A DNA stretch of 13,564 nt from contig DCOH01000019.1 in assembly GCA_002322865.1 (NCBI GenBank), forward strand, positions 378 through 13,941. The letters are read 5' to 3'. Below are positions 1 to 7,623 of the stretch, piece after piece. The position numbers were made by a program, and so were the translations under genes. Numbering within the stretch: the stretch's first letter is position 1; the number at the start of each line of letters is the position of its first letter. The stretch comes from Sphingobacterium sp. UBA1575 (GTDB lineage Bacteria; Bacteroidota; Bacteroidia; Sphingobacteriales; Sphingobacteriaceae). The notes beneath the pieces are model-generated. The model did no database searches, was not told where the DNA came from, and worked only from the letters and a program-made list of their open reading frames with translations.

Positions 1-1
1 C

Positions 2-433
2 ACACCAATGCCTATCCACGGTATTGAAGCTAAATTAGGTGTAAAGCCATCACGTTTACCAATTGCAGCATTTATCTTCGGTATCACCGGAACGATTTTA
101 GGATTTAGTTTATTATTCTATACGATGGCTTATGATTGGCCGATGAACATTGGTGGTAAACCATCGATGCCGTTGCCAAACTTTGTACCCGTAACATTTG
201 AGGTAACTATCTTGATCTGTGCGTTGGGTATGGTAGCTACGTTCTTTTTCCGTAACCACTTGTTTCCAGGACGCGCACCACGTGTTATGGACTTGAGAGC
301 AACGGATGACCGTTTTATTATTGCAATTGATGCTAAGGAGAATACTGACCATGGTTTGATCGATAACCTATTGAAAGAAGCTGGCGCAGTAGAAGTTAAA
401 TACAATGAAAGAAAATATGTTAGTTATGAATAA
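2..433 (+). CDS. actD: ActD, alternative complex III membrane subunit (DUF3341), 5' partial
   Basis: This is the C-terminal 143 residues of a DUF3341/ActD subunit of alternative complex III, which oxidises menaquinol and passes electrons to cytochrome c or directly to the oxidase. The frame is open to the left edge (codons for T-P precede the first visible Met in the family-typical T-P-x-P-I-H-G segment), so the real start lies upstream and the ATG at 8 is internal. Two membrane helices are visible, roughly residues 20-42 and 65-84 counted from that Met, joined by a loop with the family-typical DWPMNIGGKP and FVPVTFE segments. A soluble C-terminal domain with RATDDRFIIAI follows. ActD has no cofactor and anchors the complex in the membrane. 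Its end overlaps the start of actE, which fits translational coupling. The family call is strong; the missing N-terminus is about 30-40 residues if the protein has the usual length. Confidence 0.9.
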   Translation, partial: TPMPIHGIEAKLGVKPSRLPIAAFIFGITGTILGFSLLFYTMAYDWPMNIGGKPSMPLPNFVPVTFEVTILICALGMVATFFFRNHLFPGRAPRVMDLRATDDRFIIAIDAKENTDHGLIDNLLKEAGAVEVKYNERKYVSYE

Positions 434-1055
434 GAAGAATTTTCTTGGAACTGTATGTGTAGCTGTCGCTTTGTCAGCGGTCGTTTCTGCTTGCGGGGAT
501 GGAACAACGCGTAGTGCCGGATGGGAATTCTCGCCCAATATGTATGAACCGCTTGCTTTCAACCCGGATCAGCCAAACCCGAATTTTAAAGATAACAAGA
601 CAGCGCAATTACCACCAACAGGTTCAGATCCTATCGGATTTGTACGTTTTGAATATCCAAATACCTTAGAAGGATATACTCAAGCTGGTTTAGAAGTTAA
701 AAGCCCTCTAGCGATGACAGATGTAAATCTGAAGCAAGGAGAAGCTTTGTTCTTAACTTATTGTGCAGTATGTCATGGTAAAGATGGCAATGGAGATGGT
801 CCATTGACAAAAGATAGAAAAGTGAAGGATTCTCGTGGAGAGCGTGATTTGGAGAAATTCCCTCCGCCACCATCATTCCACCGTTCAGCAGGAGCTAAAT
901 CAACTAGAGGTACGCTTATGGCTGACCTTTCGGATGGTCAAATATTCCACACCATTACTTATGGATACAATGCGATGGGTTCACACGCATCACAATTGAC
1001 TCCAGATGAGCGTTGGAAAGTGGTAATGTATGTACATGAATTACAAAAAAAATAA
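426..1055 (+). CDS. actE: ActE, monohaem cytochrome c lipoprotein of alternative complex III
   Basis: ActE is the monohaem cytochrome c subunit that takes electrons from the ActA/ActB part of alternative complex III and hands them to the terminal oxidase at the periplasmic face. From the ATG at 426 the protein has 209 residues. It begins with a lipoprotein signal (two Lys, a hydrophobic stretch, lipobox V-S-A-C with the lipid-bearing Cys at residue 23). A cytochrome c domain follows with one CAVCH haem-binding motif at residues 113-117 and a probable axial Met at 184 in the segment YNAMGSH. In-frame ATGs at 405 and 417 are alternative starts, but they put an acidic, longer n-region before the signal peptide. 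The start at 426 gives the cleanest signal peptide and an 8-nt overlap with the actD stop. No other redox motif is present. Confidence 0.92.
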   Translation: MNKKNFLGTVCVAVALSAVVSACGDGTTRSAGWEFSPNMYEPLAFNPDQPNPNFKDNKTAQLPPTGSDPIGFVRFEYPNTLEGYTQAGLEVKSPLAMTDVNLKQGEALFLTYCAVCHGKDGNGDGPLTKDRKVKDSRGERDLEKFPPPPSFHRSAGAKSTRGTLMADLSDGQIFHTITYGYNAMGSHASQLTPDERWKVVMYVHELQKK

Positions 1056-1074
1056 TCTAACATCGATAATATAA

Positions 1075-2310
1075 ATGGGAACTCACAATCATCATCACGA
1101 TTATAATTTCAGCGAGCAATTTCAATTCGCAGGGATCGCTAAGGTCCTGAGTTTGGTTGCTATCGTTGTAGGAATAGCCGCTATTGCATTTGGCTTACTA
1201 TCCAGTGACCATATCATGGTTGAGCGTACATATGCCAATTTATTATTGATGGGTTATTACTTTACATGTGTTTGTGCAGCAGGAGCATTCTTCGTTGCCT
1301 TACAGATGGTAACTCAATCAGGTTGGTCTGCAGGTTTACTTCGTATCCCTCAGGCTATGGCAAGCGTACTTCCAATCGCCTCAATCATCTTATTGGTTAT
1401 TGTTGGCTTAGGCTTAACAACGCATAACCTTTACCACCACTGGCATGCTGAAGGATTAACGGATCCTAACAGCCCGCACTACGATAAATTGGTTGCCGGT
1501 AAAGCCGCTTTCTTGAACGTTCCAGGATTCTTGATCCGTCAGATCCTGTTCATGGGTAGCTACGCCATCTTCGCTTTTATCTTAGCAAAATTGTCATACA
1601 ATGAAGATTTAGAAGGTGGACTTACATCTTATAAGAAAAGCTTTAAATTATCAGCTATTTTCTTGGTAATCTTTGGATTCACAACACCTATTTGGTCATT
1701 CGATACCATCATGTCCTTAGAGGCACACTGGTTCTCGACCATGTTCGGTTGGTACAACTTCGCAGCAATGTGGGTAAGTGGACTAGCTGTTATCATTGTG
1801 ATCTTAGTATTATTGAAGAAAGCTGGTTATATGAACTGGGTTAATGAGAACCACCTACATGATTTAGGTAAATTATTGTTCGGTTTCTCAATTTTCTGGA
1901 CTTACGTTTGGTTTGCACAGTTCATGTTGATTTGGTATTCTAACATTCCAGAAGAAACGGTTTATTTCTACAAACGTTGGGAACCTGAATACAAGCCTTG
2001 GTTTTGGATAAACATTATCATTAACTTTGTGGCGCCTGTATTATTATTGGTAGACCGTGACGCAAAACGTAGATTGAACATGATGTTGTTCGTAGCGATC
2101 TTGTTATTGTTAGGACACTGGTTAGATTATTACATCATGATTATGCCAGGTACTGTGGAGAACCACCGTGGATTCGGTATTGTGGAGATCGGTACTGCCA
2201 TTGGTTTTGTAGGATTGTTTACTTTCTTAGTGATGTCCAAATTGAGCAAACATGCTCTGGCACCTAAGCATCATCCGTTCTTGGATGAGAGTTTACATCA
2301 TCAGATATAA
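1075..2310 (+). CDS. actF: ActF, alternative complex III quinone-binding membrane subunit
   Basis: ActF is a polytopic NrfD-like subunit of alternative complex III, paralogous to ActC and thought to help in menaquinol binding or proton movement. The 411-residue protein shows about ten hydrophobic segments, near residues 20-42, 54-77, 96-118, 152-171, 190-208, 226-247, 265-289, 309-327, 336-357 and 367-387. Family-typical stretches are SLEAHWFSTMFGWYNF (about 214-229) and WFAQFMLIWYSNIPEE (279-294), which carry conserved His, Glu and aromatic residues near the membrane surface. The N-terminus is His-rich (H-N-H-H-H within the first 8 residues). The start at 1075 lies 19 nt after the actE stop, follows an A/T-rich leader, and is the only Met close to the first helix. 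The gene ends in tandem stops (TAA TAG) 41 nt before coxB. Confidence 0.92.
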   Translation: MGTHNHHHDYNFSEQFQFAGIAKVLSLVAIVVGIAAIAFGLLSSDHIMVERTYANLLLMGYYFTCVCAAGAFFVALQMVTQSGWSAGLLRIPQAMASVLPIASIILLVIVGLGLTTHNLYHHWHAEGLTDPNSPHYDKLVAGKAAFLNVPGFLIRQILFMGSYAIFAFILAKLSYNEDLEGGLTSYKKSFKLSAIFLVIFGFTTPIWSFDTIMSLEAHWFSTMFGWYNFAAMWVSGLAVIIVILVLLKKAGYMNWVNENHLHDLGKLLFGFSIFWTYVWFAQFMLIWYSNIPEETVYFYKRWEPEYKPWFWINIIINFVAPVLLLVDRDAKRRLNMMLFVAILLLLGHWLDYYIMIMPGTVENHRGFGIVEIGTAIGFVGLFTFLVMSKLSKHALAPKHHPFLDESLHHQI

Positions 2311-2351
2311 TAGCGAATTACTTGAAATTACGTTCAAACGTCTTATAAGAA

Positions 2352-3683
2352 ATGAAGTTTAAAATTAATACAAGATTTAAGTCCTTGTTTGCTGGATTAT
2401 TAGCAGTTAACCTCTTCTTTGCAGCACCTGCTTTAGCATCTGTTCAGGATTCTACTGAAGCAGCAGCGCCAGTTGAGCAAACTGCCGTAGCAACGGACTC
2501 TGCGGTTGTAGCGACAGATTCAACAGCAACAGCAACTACGACTGATACCGTAGCGGCTGCTGCTCCTTCGAATTCCGTTACACCTACGGCAACCACTACA
2601 CAAGAAGAAGTAAAAGTTATTGATCCTCAGGTTTACAAAAACTTGACCTACTATATCCTTTTCTTCTTGGTCATCTGTGCTGTTGTTGCTGTAATTGGTA
2701 AAGTACATTCTATCTACACCCTTACCAAACGCGTAAATGGTACCTACAATCCTTTAGCTAACAATACGATCCAAGCCATTCTTTTCTTGGTTTTCTTGGT
2801 GGCTTTCTTAGGATTTGTTTACTATGGATATGCGGTATGGGGAGATTGGGCATGGAGACCAGCGGTTACCGAGCATGGTAAAGATGTAGACACCATGTTC
2901 ATCATCACAACAGTAATTATTACTATTGTATTGGTATTGGTTCACATCCTATTGTTAGGTTTCGCATTCCTTTACAGAATGCGTGCTAAACGCAAAGCCT
3001 ATTTCTATCCTCATAACGACGCCATCGAAAGATTATGGACGATTGTTCCTGCAGTGGTATTGACTGTTTTGGTATTGTTCGGTTTCTTTACTTGGCGTAA
3101 AATTACCAACATCCCTGAAGACCTTAAGAAATCAGCTTTACAGGTAGAGGTATTAGGTGAGCAGTTCCAATGGACAGTTCGTTATCCTGGAACGGATGGG
3201 GTAATCGGTAAACGTAATTACAAAATGACTACTCCGTTGAACGGTTATGGTATCGACTTCAATGATAAATCCTCTTGGGATGATATCAAAGGAGATGCGA
3301 TCGTGATTCCGGTTAACAGACCAGTTCGTTTCCATATTCTTTCTAAAGACATTATTCACTCGTTCTACATGCCTGATTTCCGCGTACAGATCAATGCGGT
3401 ACCTGGTATGACGAACTACTTCCAGTTTACTCCAACAGTAACCACAGAAGAAATGCGTGATAAAATGAATGATCCTCAATACAACTACGTGATGCTTTGT
3501 GCTAAGATCTGTGGTGGTTCCCACTGGAATATGCAAAAAGAAGTACGTGTTGTAACCGAGGCTGAATACAGTGAATGGTTAAGCAAGCAGGCTAAATTCT
3601 TTACAGAAGATGTACAGAAAGAGTTTGCAGAACTTCATGGTGATGATACGAAGGAAACTCGTATTGCTGCTTCAATCAATTAA
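2352..3683 (+). CDS. coxB: Cytochrome c oxidase subunit II (CuA subunit) with extended N-terminus
   Basis: CoxB receives electrons from cytochrome c or ActE at its binuclear CuA centre and passes them to haem a of CoxA. The 443-residue protein starts with a signal-peptide-like segment (1-29, ending APALA-S). A low-complexity Ala/Thr/Val/Asp linker follows (about 31-85), then hydrophobic helices near 97-119, 138-162, 182-207 and 228-248. The C-terminal cupredoxin domain (about 264-405) contains the CuA ligands His336, Cys383, Cys387, His391 and Met394 in C-A-K-I-C-G-G-S-H-W-N-M. The Glu often found between the two Cys, which gives a backbone carbonyl ligand, is Lys385 here. The first helices and linker are extra compared with classical two-helix subunit II; longer forms are known in Bacteroidota. 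There is no C-terminal haem c domain, so this is an aa3 and not a caa3 form. Tandem TAA TAG stops precede coxA by 25 nt. Confidence 0.96.
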   Translation: MKFKINTRFKSLFAGLLAVNLFFAAPALASVQDSTEAAAPVEQTAVATDSAVVATDSTATATTTDTVAAAAPSNSVTPTATTTQEEVKVIDPQVYKNLTYYILFFLVICAVVAVIGKVHSIYTLTKRVNGTYNPLANNTIQAILFLVFLVAFLGFVYYGYAVWGDWAWRPAVTEHGKDVDTMFIITTVIITIVLVLVHILLLGFAFLYRMRAKRKAYFYPHNDAIERLWTIVPAVVLTVLVLFGFFTWRKITNIPEDLKKSALQVEVLGEQFQWTVRYPGTDGVIGKRNYKMTTPLNGYGIDFNDKSSWDDIKGDAIVIPVNRPVRFHILSKDIIHSFYMPDFRVQINAVPGMTNYFQFTPTVTTEEMRDKMNDPQYNYVMLCAKICGGSHWNMQKEVRVVTEAEYSEWLSKQAKFFTEDVQKEFAELHGDDTKETRIAASIN

Positions 3684-3708
3684 TAGAATAGAGAATATAA
3701 AATAGCAT

Positions 3709-5583
3709 ATGTCAACTACAGTTATATCGCACGACGCAGCTCATCACGATGATCATGGTCACCATCATGAGACGTTCTTGACGAAGTATATCTTCAGTCA
3801 AGATCACAAGATGATTGCAAAGCAGTTTTTGATCACAGGTATTATTATGGCCGTTTTCGCCATGGTACTGTCGATTTTATTTCGTATCCAACTAGCATGG
3901 CCTGACAAAGAATTCCCTATTCTAGAAGTATTCTTGGGTAAATGGGCTGAAGGTGGACGTATTAAACCGGATTTCTTCCTATCGTTAGTAACGATCCACG
4001 GTACCATGATGGTATTCTTCGTATTAACAGCCGGTCTTTCTGGTACATTCAGTAACTTGTTAATTCCTTACCAATTAGGTGCACGTGATATGGCATCTCC
4101 ATTGATGAACATGTTATCATACTGGTTCTTCTTTGTAGCTTGTGTTATCATGGTTGCTTCTTTCTTTATCGAAAGTGGACCTGCATCTGCCGGTTGGACC
4201 ATCTATCCGCCACTCTCTGCCGTACCGACCGCCATCGCGGGATCTGGTCTTGGTATGACCTTGTGGTTAGTGAGTATGACCTTGTTCATCGCTTCACAGG
4301 TATTAGGTGGTGTTAACTACATCAGTACCGTATTGAACATGCGTACTAAAGGTATGGAACTTTGGAAGATGCCTTTGACTATCTGGTCTTTCTTCTTAAC
4401 GGCAATCGTAGGTTTATTATCCTTCCCAGTATTAGTTTCTGCGGTAGTATTATTATTCTTCGACCGTTCAGTTGGTACATCTTTCTACCTATCAGACTTA
4501 GTAGTAGGTGGTACGATCCTTCCTAACGAAGGTGGTTCGCCAATCTTATTCCAACACTTATTCTGGTTCTTAGGTCACCCTGAGGTATATATCGTAGTTA
4601 TGCCAGCATTAGGTTTAACTTCTGAGGTAATCTCTACAAACTCTCGTAAACCAATCTTCGGTTACCATGCGATGGTTTACTCTTTAGTAGGTATTACGGT
4701 ATTATCCTTTATCGTATGGGGTCACCACATGTTCGTAACAGGTATGAGTCCTTTCTTGGGAGGGGTGTTCATGATCACTACGTTGATCATTGCGGTTCCT
4801 TCTGCTGTAAAGGCCTTCAACTATATTGCAACCCTTTGGAGAGGTAATATCCGTTTCACTCCAGCGATGATGTTTGCTATCGGTATGGTATCATTCTTCG
4901 TATCTGGTGGTTTAACAGGTTTATACTTAGGTAACGCAACATTAGATATCAACTTACACGATACCTATTTCGTTGTGGCCCACTTCCACTTGGTAATGGG
5001 TTCTGCTTCGATCTTCGGTATGCTTTCAGGAGTTTACCACTGGTATCCGAAAATGTTCGGTAGAATGATGGATGAGCGTTTAGGTTATTTCCACTTCTGG
5101 TTAACATTTATCGGTGCTTACTTGGTATTCTTCCCAATGCACTTTATGGGTATCGATGGGGTACCTCGTCGTTACTACGCATTTACCGAATTCCCTTTCA
5201 TGGAGAAATGGGTATCTGTAAACCTATTGGTTACATGGGCAGCGATCGTTTCTGCGGTAGGTCAAGTAGCGTTCTTATGGAACTTCTTCGCTTCGATCTG
5301 GTGTGGAAAACGTGCGCCTCAAAACCCTTGGAAATCCAATACATTAGAGTGGACTACTCCGGTAGAACATATCCACGGAAACTGGCCAGGAGAAATCCCT
5401 TCAGTATACCGTTGGCCATATGACTACTCTAAACCAGGTCATGATGAAGACTTTATTCCTCAAACAGTTCCTCACTCTCAAACCATGAGCTCTAACCTGC
5501 TACATGATTGGGAAGGAAACGAAGAGGGTATAGCTGCTCAAAAAGCGTACAACCGCGAGCACAATAGAGAAATAGAAGGGTAG
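3709..5583 (+). CDS. coxA: Cytochrome c oxidase subunit I, A1-type haem-copper oxidase
   Basis: CoxA is the catalytic subunit that reduces O2 to water and pumps protons. The 624-residue protein carries the visible haem and copper ligands: His97 (haem a, in TIHGTMM), His290, His339 and His340 (CuB, in GHPEVY and GHHMF), His425 (haem a3) and His427 (haem a) in VVAHFHLVM. Tyr294 is the expected His-Tyr cross-link partner. Glu292 in GHPEVY marks the A1 type, Asp127 with Asn134 in GARDMASPLMN marks the D-channel entrance, and Lys368 in PSAVKAFNY is the K-channel lysine. About twelve membrane helices are expected. The N-terminus has a cluster of His and Asp (residues 8-20), and the soluble C-terminal tail of about 90 residues is hydrophilic. 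A hairpin overlaps the stop codon (see separate entry). The call is certain at family level. Confidence 0.98.
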   Translation: MSTTVISHDAAHHDDHGHHHETFLTKYIFSQDHKMIAKQFLITGIIMAVFAMVLSILFRIQLAWPDKEFPILEVFLGKWAEGGRIKPDFFLSLVTIHGTMMVFFVLTAGLSGTFSNLLIPYQLGARDMASPLMNMLSYWFFFVACVIMVASFFIESGPASAGWTIYPPLSAVPTAIAGSGLGMTLWLVSMTLFIASQVLGGVNYISTVLNMRTKGMELWKMPLTIWSFFLTAIVGLLSFPVLVSAVVLLFFDRSVGTSFYLSDLVVGGTILPNEGGSPILFQHLFWFLGHPEVYIVVMPALGLTSEVISTNSRKPIFGYHAMVYSLVGITVLSFIVWGHHMFVTGMSPFLGGVFMITTLIIAVPSAVKAFNYIATLWRGNIRFTPAMMFAIGMVSFFVSGGLTGLYLGNATLDINLHDTYFVVAHFHLVMGSASIFGMLSGVYHWYPKMFGRMMDERLGYFHFWLTFIGAYLVFFPMHFMGIDGVPRRYYAFTEFPFMEKWVSVNLLVTWAAIVSAVGQVAFLWNFFASIWCGKRAPQNPWKSNTLEWTTPVEHIHGNWPGEIPSVYRWPYDYSKPGHDEDFIPQTVPHSQTMSSNLLHDWEGNEEGIAAQKAYNREHNREIEG

Positions 5584-5601
5584 GTTCATACCTACCTCTT
5601 C
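5575..5601 (+). terminator. Hairpin across the coxA stop codon, possible attenuator or mRNA-processing site
   Basis: GGTAGGT (5579-5585) and ACCTACC (5590-5596) form a perfect 7-bp stem around a 4-nt TCAT loop. Allowing one bulged T at 5597, the stem extends by four more pairs (GAAG 5575-5578 with CTTC 5598-5601). The T-rich but interrupted stretch TTTATTCGATTATAATTT follows. The structure contains the coxA TAG stop (5581-5583). It could be a weak intrinsic terminator or a 3'-end stabiliser lowering ctaA expression relative to coxBA. The broken T-tract makes full termination doubtful. Confidence 0.4.
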
Positions 5602-5623
5602 TTTATTCGATTATAATTTGTAA

Positions 5624-5630
5624 AAGGAGA
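5624..5630 (+). promoter_or_regulatory. Shine-Dalgarno-like site before ctaA
   Basis: The sequence AAGGAGA ends 5 nt before the ctaA ATG at 5636 and matches the anti-Shine-Dalgarno consensus. The other genes here lack such a site and start after A/T-rich leaders, as is usual in Bacteroidota, so this one stands out. It supports the chosen ctaA start. Whether it drives initiation in this phylum is uncertain. Confidence 0.5.
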
Positions 5631-5635
5631 GATCC

Positions 5636-6694
5636 ATGTATCCATCAGCTGAAAAGCGTTTTATTCGGATAAATAAGATCACGATTTTCGTTCTTTTCAT
5701 TGTTATTGCAGCAGGGGGAATCGTTAGGAGTACAGGTTCGGGCATGGGATGTCCGGATTGGCCTAAGTGTTTTAACCGTATTATCCCACCTACCGATGTT
5801 TCACAATTGCCAGCAGGCTATGAGCAGCATTATGTAGAGGGAAGGGTTAAAAAGAACGAACGATTTGCCAAGATGATTGAATTCTTTGGATACAAGGAAT
5901 TGGCCGATCAGATTCGTCACGAGGAATCGATATTGGTTCATGAAGAATTCAATGCCGCAAAGACCTGGACGGAATACGTTAATCGATTAGCAGGTGTCAC
6001 AGCCGGATTTTTCATGCTGTTTACCGCTATTTATTCCTTTACCTATTGGAAAAAGAAAAAAGCCATAGCAATATGGAGCGTTCTTAATCTTATTGTCGTT
6101 GTGATACAAGCCTGGTTAGGCTCTATCGTTGTATCCACTAACTTAACCCCTTGGGTGATTACCATCCACATGTTACTTGCTCTTGTGATTGTCTGTATTG
6201 CCATTCACACCTATTTTTGGGCGAAAACATTACGAGATGGAACGATCCTAAAGGCCAATGTAGAACCAAGTTTAAGGATCTGGGCTTTAGTGTCCATAAT
6301 GCTATTGGTTGTACAGGTAGTTTTTGGAACCGATGTTAGGGAGATCATCGATCATCTTAACCAACAAGCCATTCAACGGGAGAACTGGATAGATGCTATT
6401 GGATCTGCTTATCATATACATCGCATTTTGGCCTATATTACCTTGGCCATTACATTGTACTTATATTTTAAGATCAAATCCACGGGTTTATTCCAAACGG
6501 TTCAGTACCGTTATGCCTTGATTGCAGTGGTATTGGTTTGTATTCAAATGTTGTCAGGGATTATATTAGCAAGGTTTCATGTTCCTGCTTTTGCACAAAC
6601 AACGCATTTAGTGGTGGCGAGTCTGTTCGTCGGAGCTCAATATTACCTTTTGTTATTATTGAGTAAGCCAAAACCCGTGCTTGCCAGTGCTTAG
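5636..6694 (+). CDS. ctaA: Haem A synthase, CtaA/COX15 family
   Basis: CtaA oxidises the C8 methyl group of haem O to a formyl group, giving the haem A used by CoxA. The 352-residue membrane protein has about eight helices, starting at residues 13-31. It shows the family signature GGIVRSTGSGMGCPDWPKC, with a Cys pair at 39 and 45 in the first outer loop. Conserved polar positions are Glu113 (in TEYVNRLAG), His178 (in ITIHMLLAL), His262 (in HRILAY) and His324 (in THLVVAS). Position 116, where Bacillus CtaA and human COX15 have a haem-ligating His after the Glu, is Asn. The first outer loop is long (about residues 46-108), which explains the length above roughly 300. The start has a Shine-Dalgarno-like AAGGAGA 5 nt upstream, and the gene is followed 18 nt later by ctaB. 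Confidence 0.93.
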   Translation: MYPSAEKRFIRINKITIFVLFIVIAAGGIVRSTGSGMGCPDWPKCFNRIIPPTDVSQLPAGYEQHYVEGRVKKNERFAKMIEFFGYKELADQIRHEESILVHEEFNAAKTWTEYVNRLAGVTAGFFMLFTAIYSFTYWKKKKAIAIWSVLNLIVVVIQAWLGSIVVSTNLTPWVITIHMLLALVIVCIAIHTYFWAKTLRDGTILKANVEPSLRIWALVSIMLLVVQVVFGTDVREIIDHLNQQAIQRENWIDAIGSAYHIHRILAYITLAITLYLYFKIKSTGLFQTVQYRYALIAVVLVCIQMLSGIILARFHVPAFAQTTHLVVASLFVGAQYYLLLLLSKPKPVLASA

Positions 6695-6712
6695 TTGGGA
6701 ATTATTTTGATT

Positions 6713-7618
6713 ATGAAAGAGTTTATTTCAGATTTTAACAAACTTGTGAAGCTACGTCTTACACTGACCGTAGTTTTTTCGGCCTCTATCTCCTTTTTGA
6801 TAGGAGCTACCCAGCAAGGAGATATTATCTGGTATAACTGGGCATTGCTTACTTTTGGTGGATTCTTGGTTACCGGTGCAGCAAATGGATTTAACGAGAT
6901 CATCGAAAAAGATCTGGATAAGTTAATGAAGCGCACGATGGATCGACCACTTCCTGCCGGAAGGATGACTACTGGACAAGCCTTGATTTTAAGCTTGTTC
7001 ATGGGAATATTCGGAACCTTAGTTTTGGTTAATCTTAACTTTATCGCAGGTCTGATTTCCGTGTTTTCCATTTTCCTGTATGCATTTGTCTATACACCAC
7101 TAAAACAGAAATCGCCAATTGCTGTATGGGTAGGCGCAATTCCTGGAGCATTACCTCCTTTAATTGGGTATTATGCAGCGTTTAAATCGGCAGGATTCGG
7201 ATTGGCCTATGCTGAAGTAAGTGAGCAAGCAATCGTAATCACTCCTTTGGTTTTATTCGCTATTCAGTTTTTCTGGCAGTTCCCACACTTCTGGGCCATT
7301 GCTTGGGTTTCTGATGAGGATTATAAGCGAGCAGGTTTCCGGTTATTACCGACAACGAAAAAAGATAAGTTATCAGCTTGGTTTATATTTATATCCGCGC
7401 TGTTAATGGTGCCTGTAGGACTATTGCCTATGTACTATGGGATTGGAGGCTGGGTATTCACCACAGTTTCCGTATTGGGCGGATTGTTGTTTACCTGGTA
7501 TGGGTATCAGCATTTGGTTAAAATGGAAGTGAGTACAGCAAAGAAGATCATGTTTACTTCATTCGCTTACTTACCAATAACACAACTGTTGTTGTTGTTA
7601 GATTTTAAACCTTTTTAA
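6713..7618 (+). CDS. ctaB: Protohaem IX farnesyltransferase (haem O synthase)
   Basis: CtaB transfers the farnesyl group of farnesyl diphosphate to the vinyl side chain of protohaem, giving haem O, the substrate of CtaA encoded just upstream. From the ATG at 6713 the protein has 301 residues, normal for the family. The UbiA-type diphosphate/Mg-binding motif is complete: Asn61, Glu65, Asp69, Arg74, Thr75 and Arg78 within NEIIEKDLDKLMKRTMDRPL. A second motif, SDEDYKRAGFRLLP, sits before the later helices, and the segment YTPLKQKS is also typical. About nine membrane helices are expected. The frame is open to a TTG at 6695 immediately after the ctaA stop, but the ATG gives the standard MKEFISDFNKLVKLR start. 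A 5-nt gap separates it from the following subunit III gene. Confidence 0.95.
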   Translation: MKEFISDFNKLVKLRLTLTVVFSASISFLIGATQQGDIIWYNWALLTFGGFLVTGAANGFNEIIEKDLDKLMKRTMDRPLPAGRMTTGQALILSLFMGIFGTLVLVNLNFIAGLISVFSIFLYAFVYTPLKQKSPIAVWVGAIPGALPPLIGYYAAFKSAGFGLAYAEVSEQAIVITPLVLFAIQFFWQFPHFWAIAWVSDEDYKRAGFRLLPTTKKDKLSAWFIFISALLMVPVGLLPMYYGIGGWVFTTVSVLGGLLFTWYGYQHLVKMEVSTAKKIMFTSFAYLPITQLLLLLDFKPF

Positions 7619-7623
7619 AATCA

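Noticed and set aside
2322..2341. Small inverted repeats (TTGAA/TTCAA and ACGTT-CA-AACGT) between actF and coxB
   Set aside because: The arms are only 5 bp and overlap each other; no promoter box or T-run accompanies them, so chance is likely.
3153..3536. Minus-strand ORF of 127 codons inside coxB
   Set aside because: It lies wholly within the conserved CuA domain of coxB and shows no family motif, so it is a shadow of the coding strand.
5612..5620. TATAATTTG before ctaA as a promoter -7 box
   Set aside because: It does not fit TAnnTTTG with correct spacing and has no -33 partner; ctaA is better explained as part of the operon.
6695..6712. TTG start for ctaB directly after the ctaA stop
   Set aside because: The ATG at 6713 gives the family-like N-terminus MKEFISDFNKL and normal length; the six extra residues have no support.
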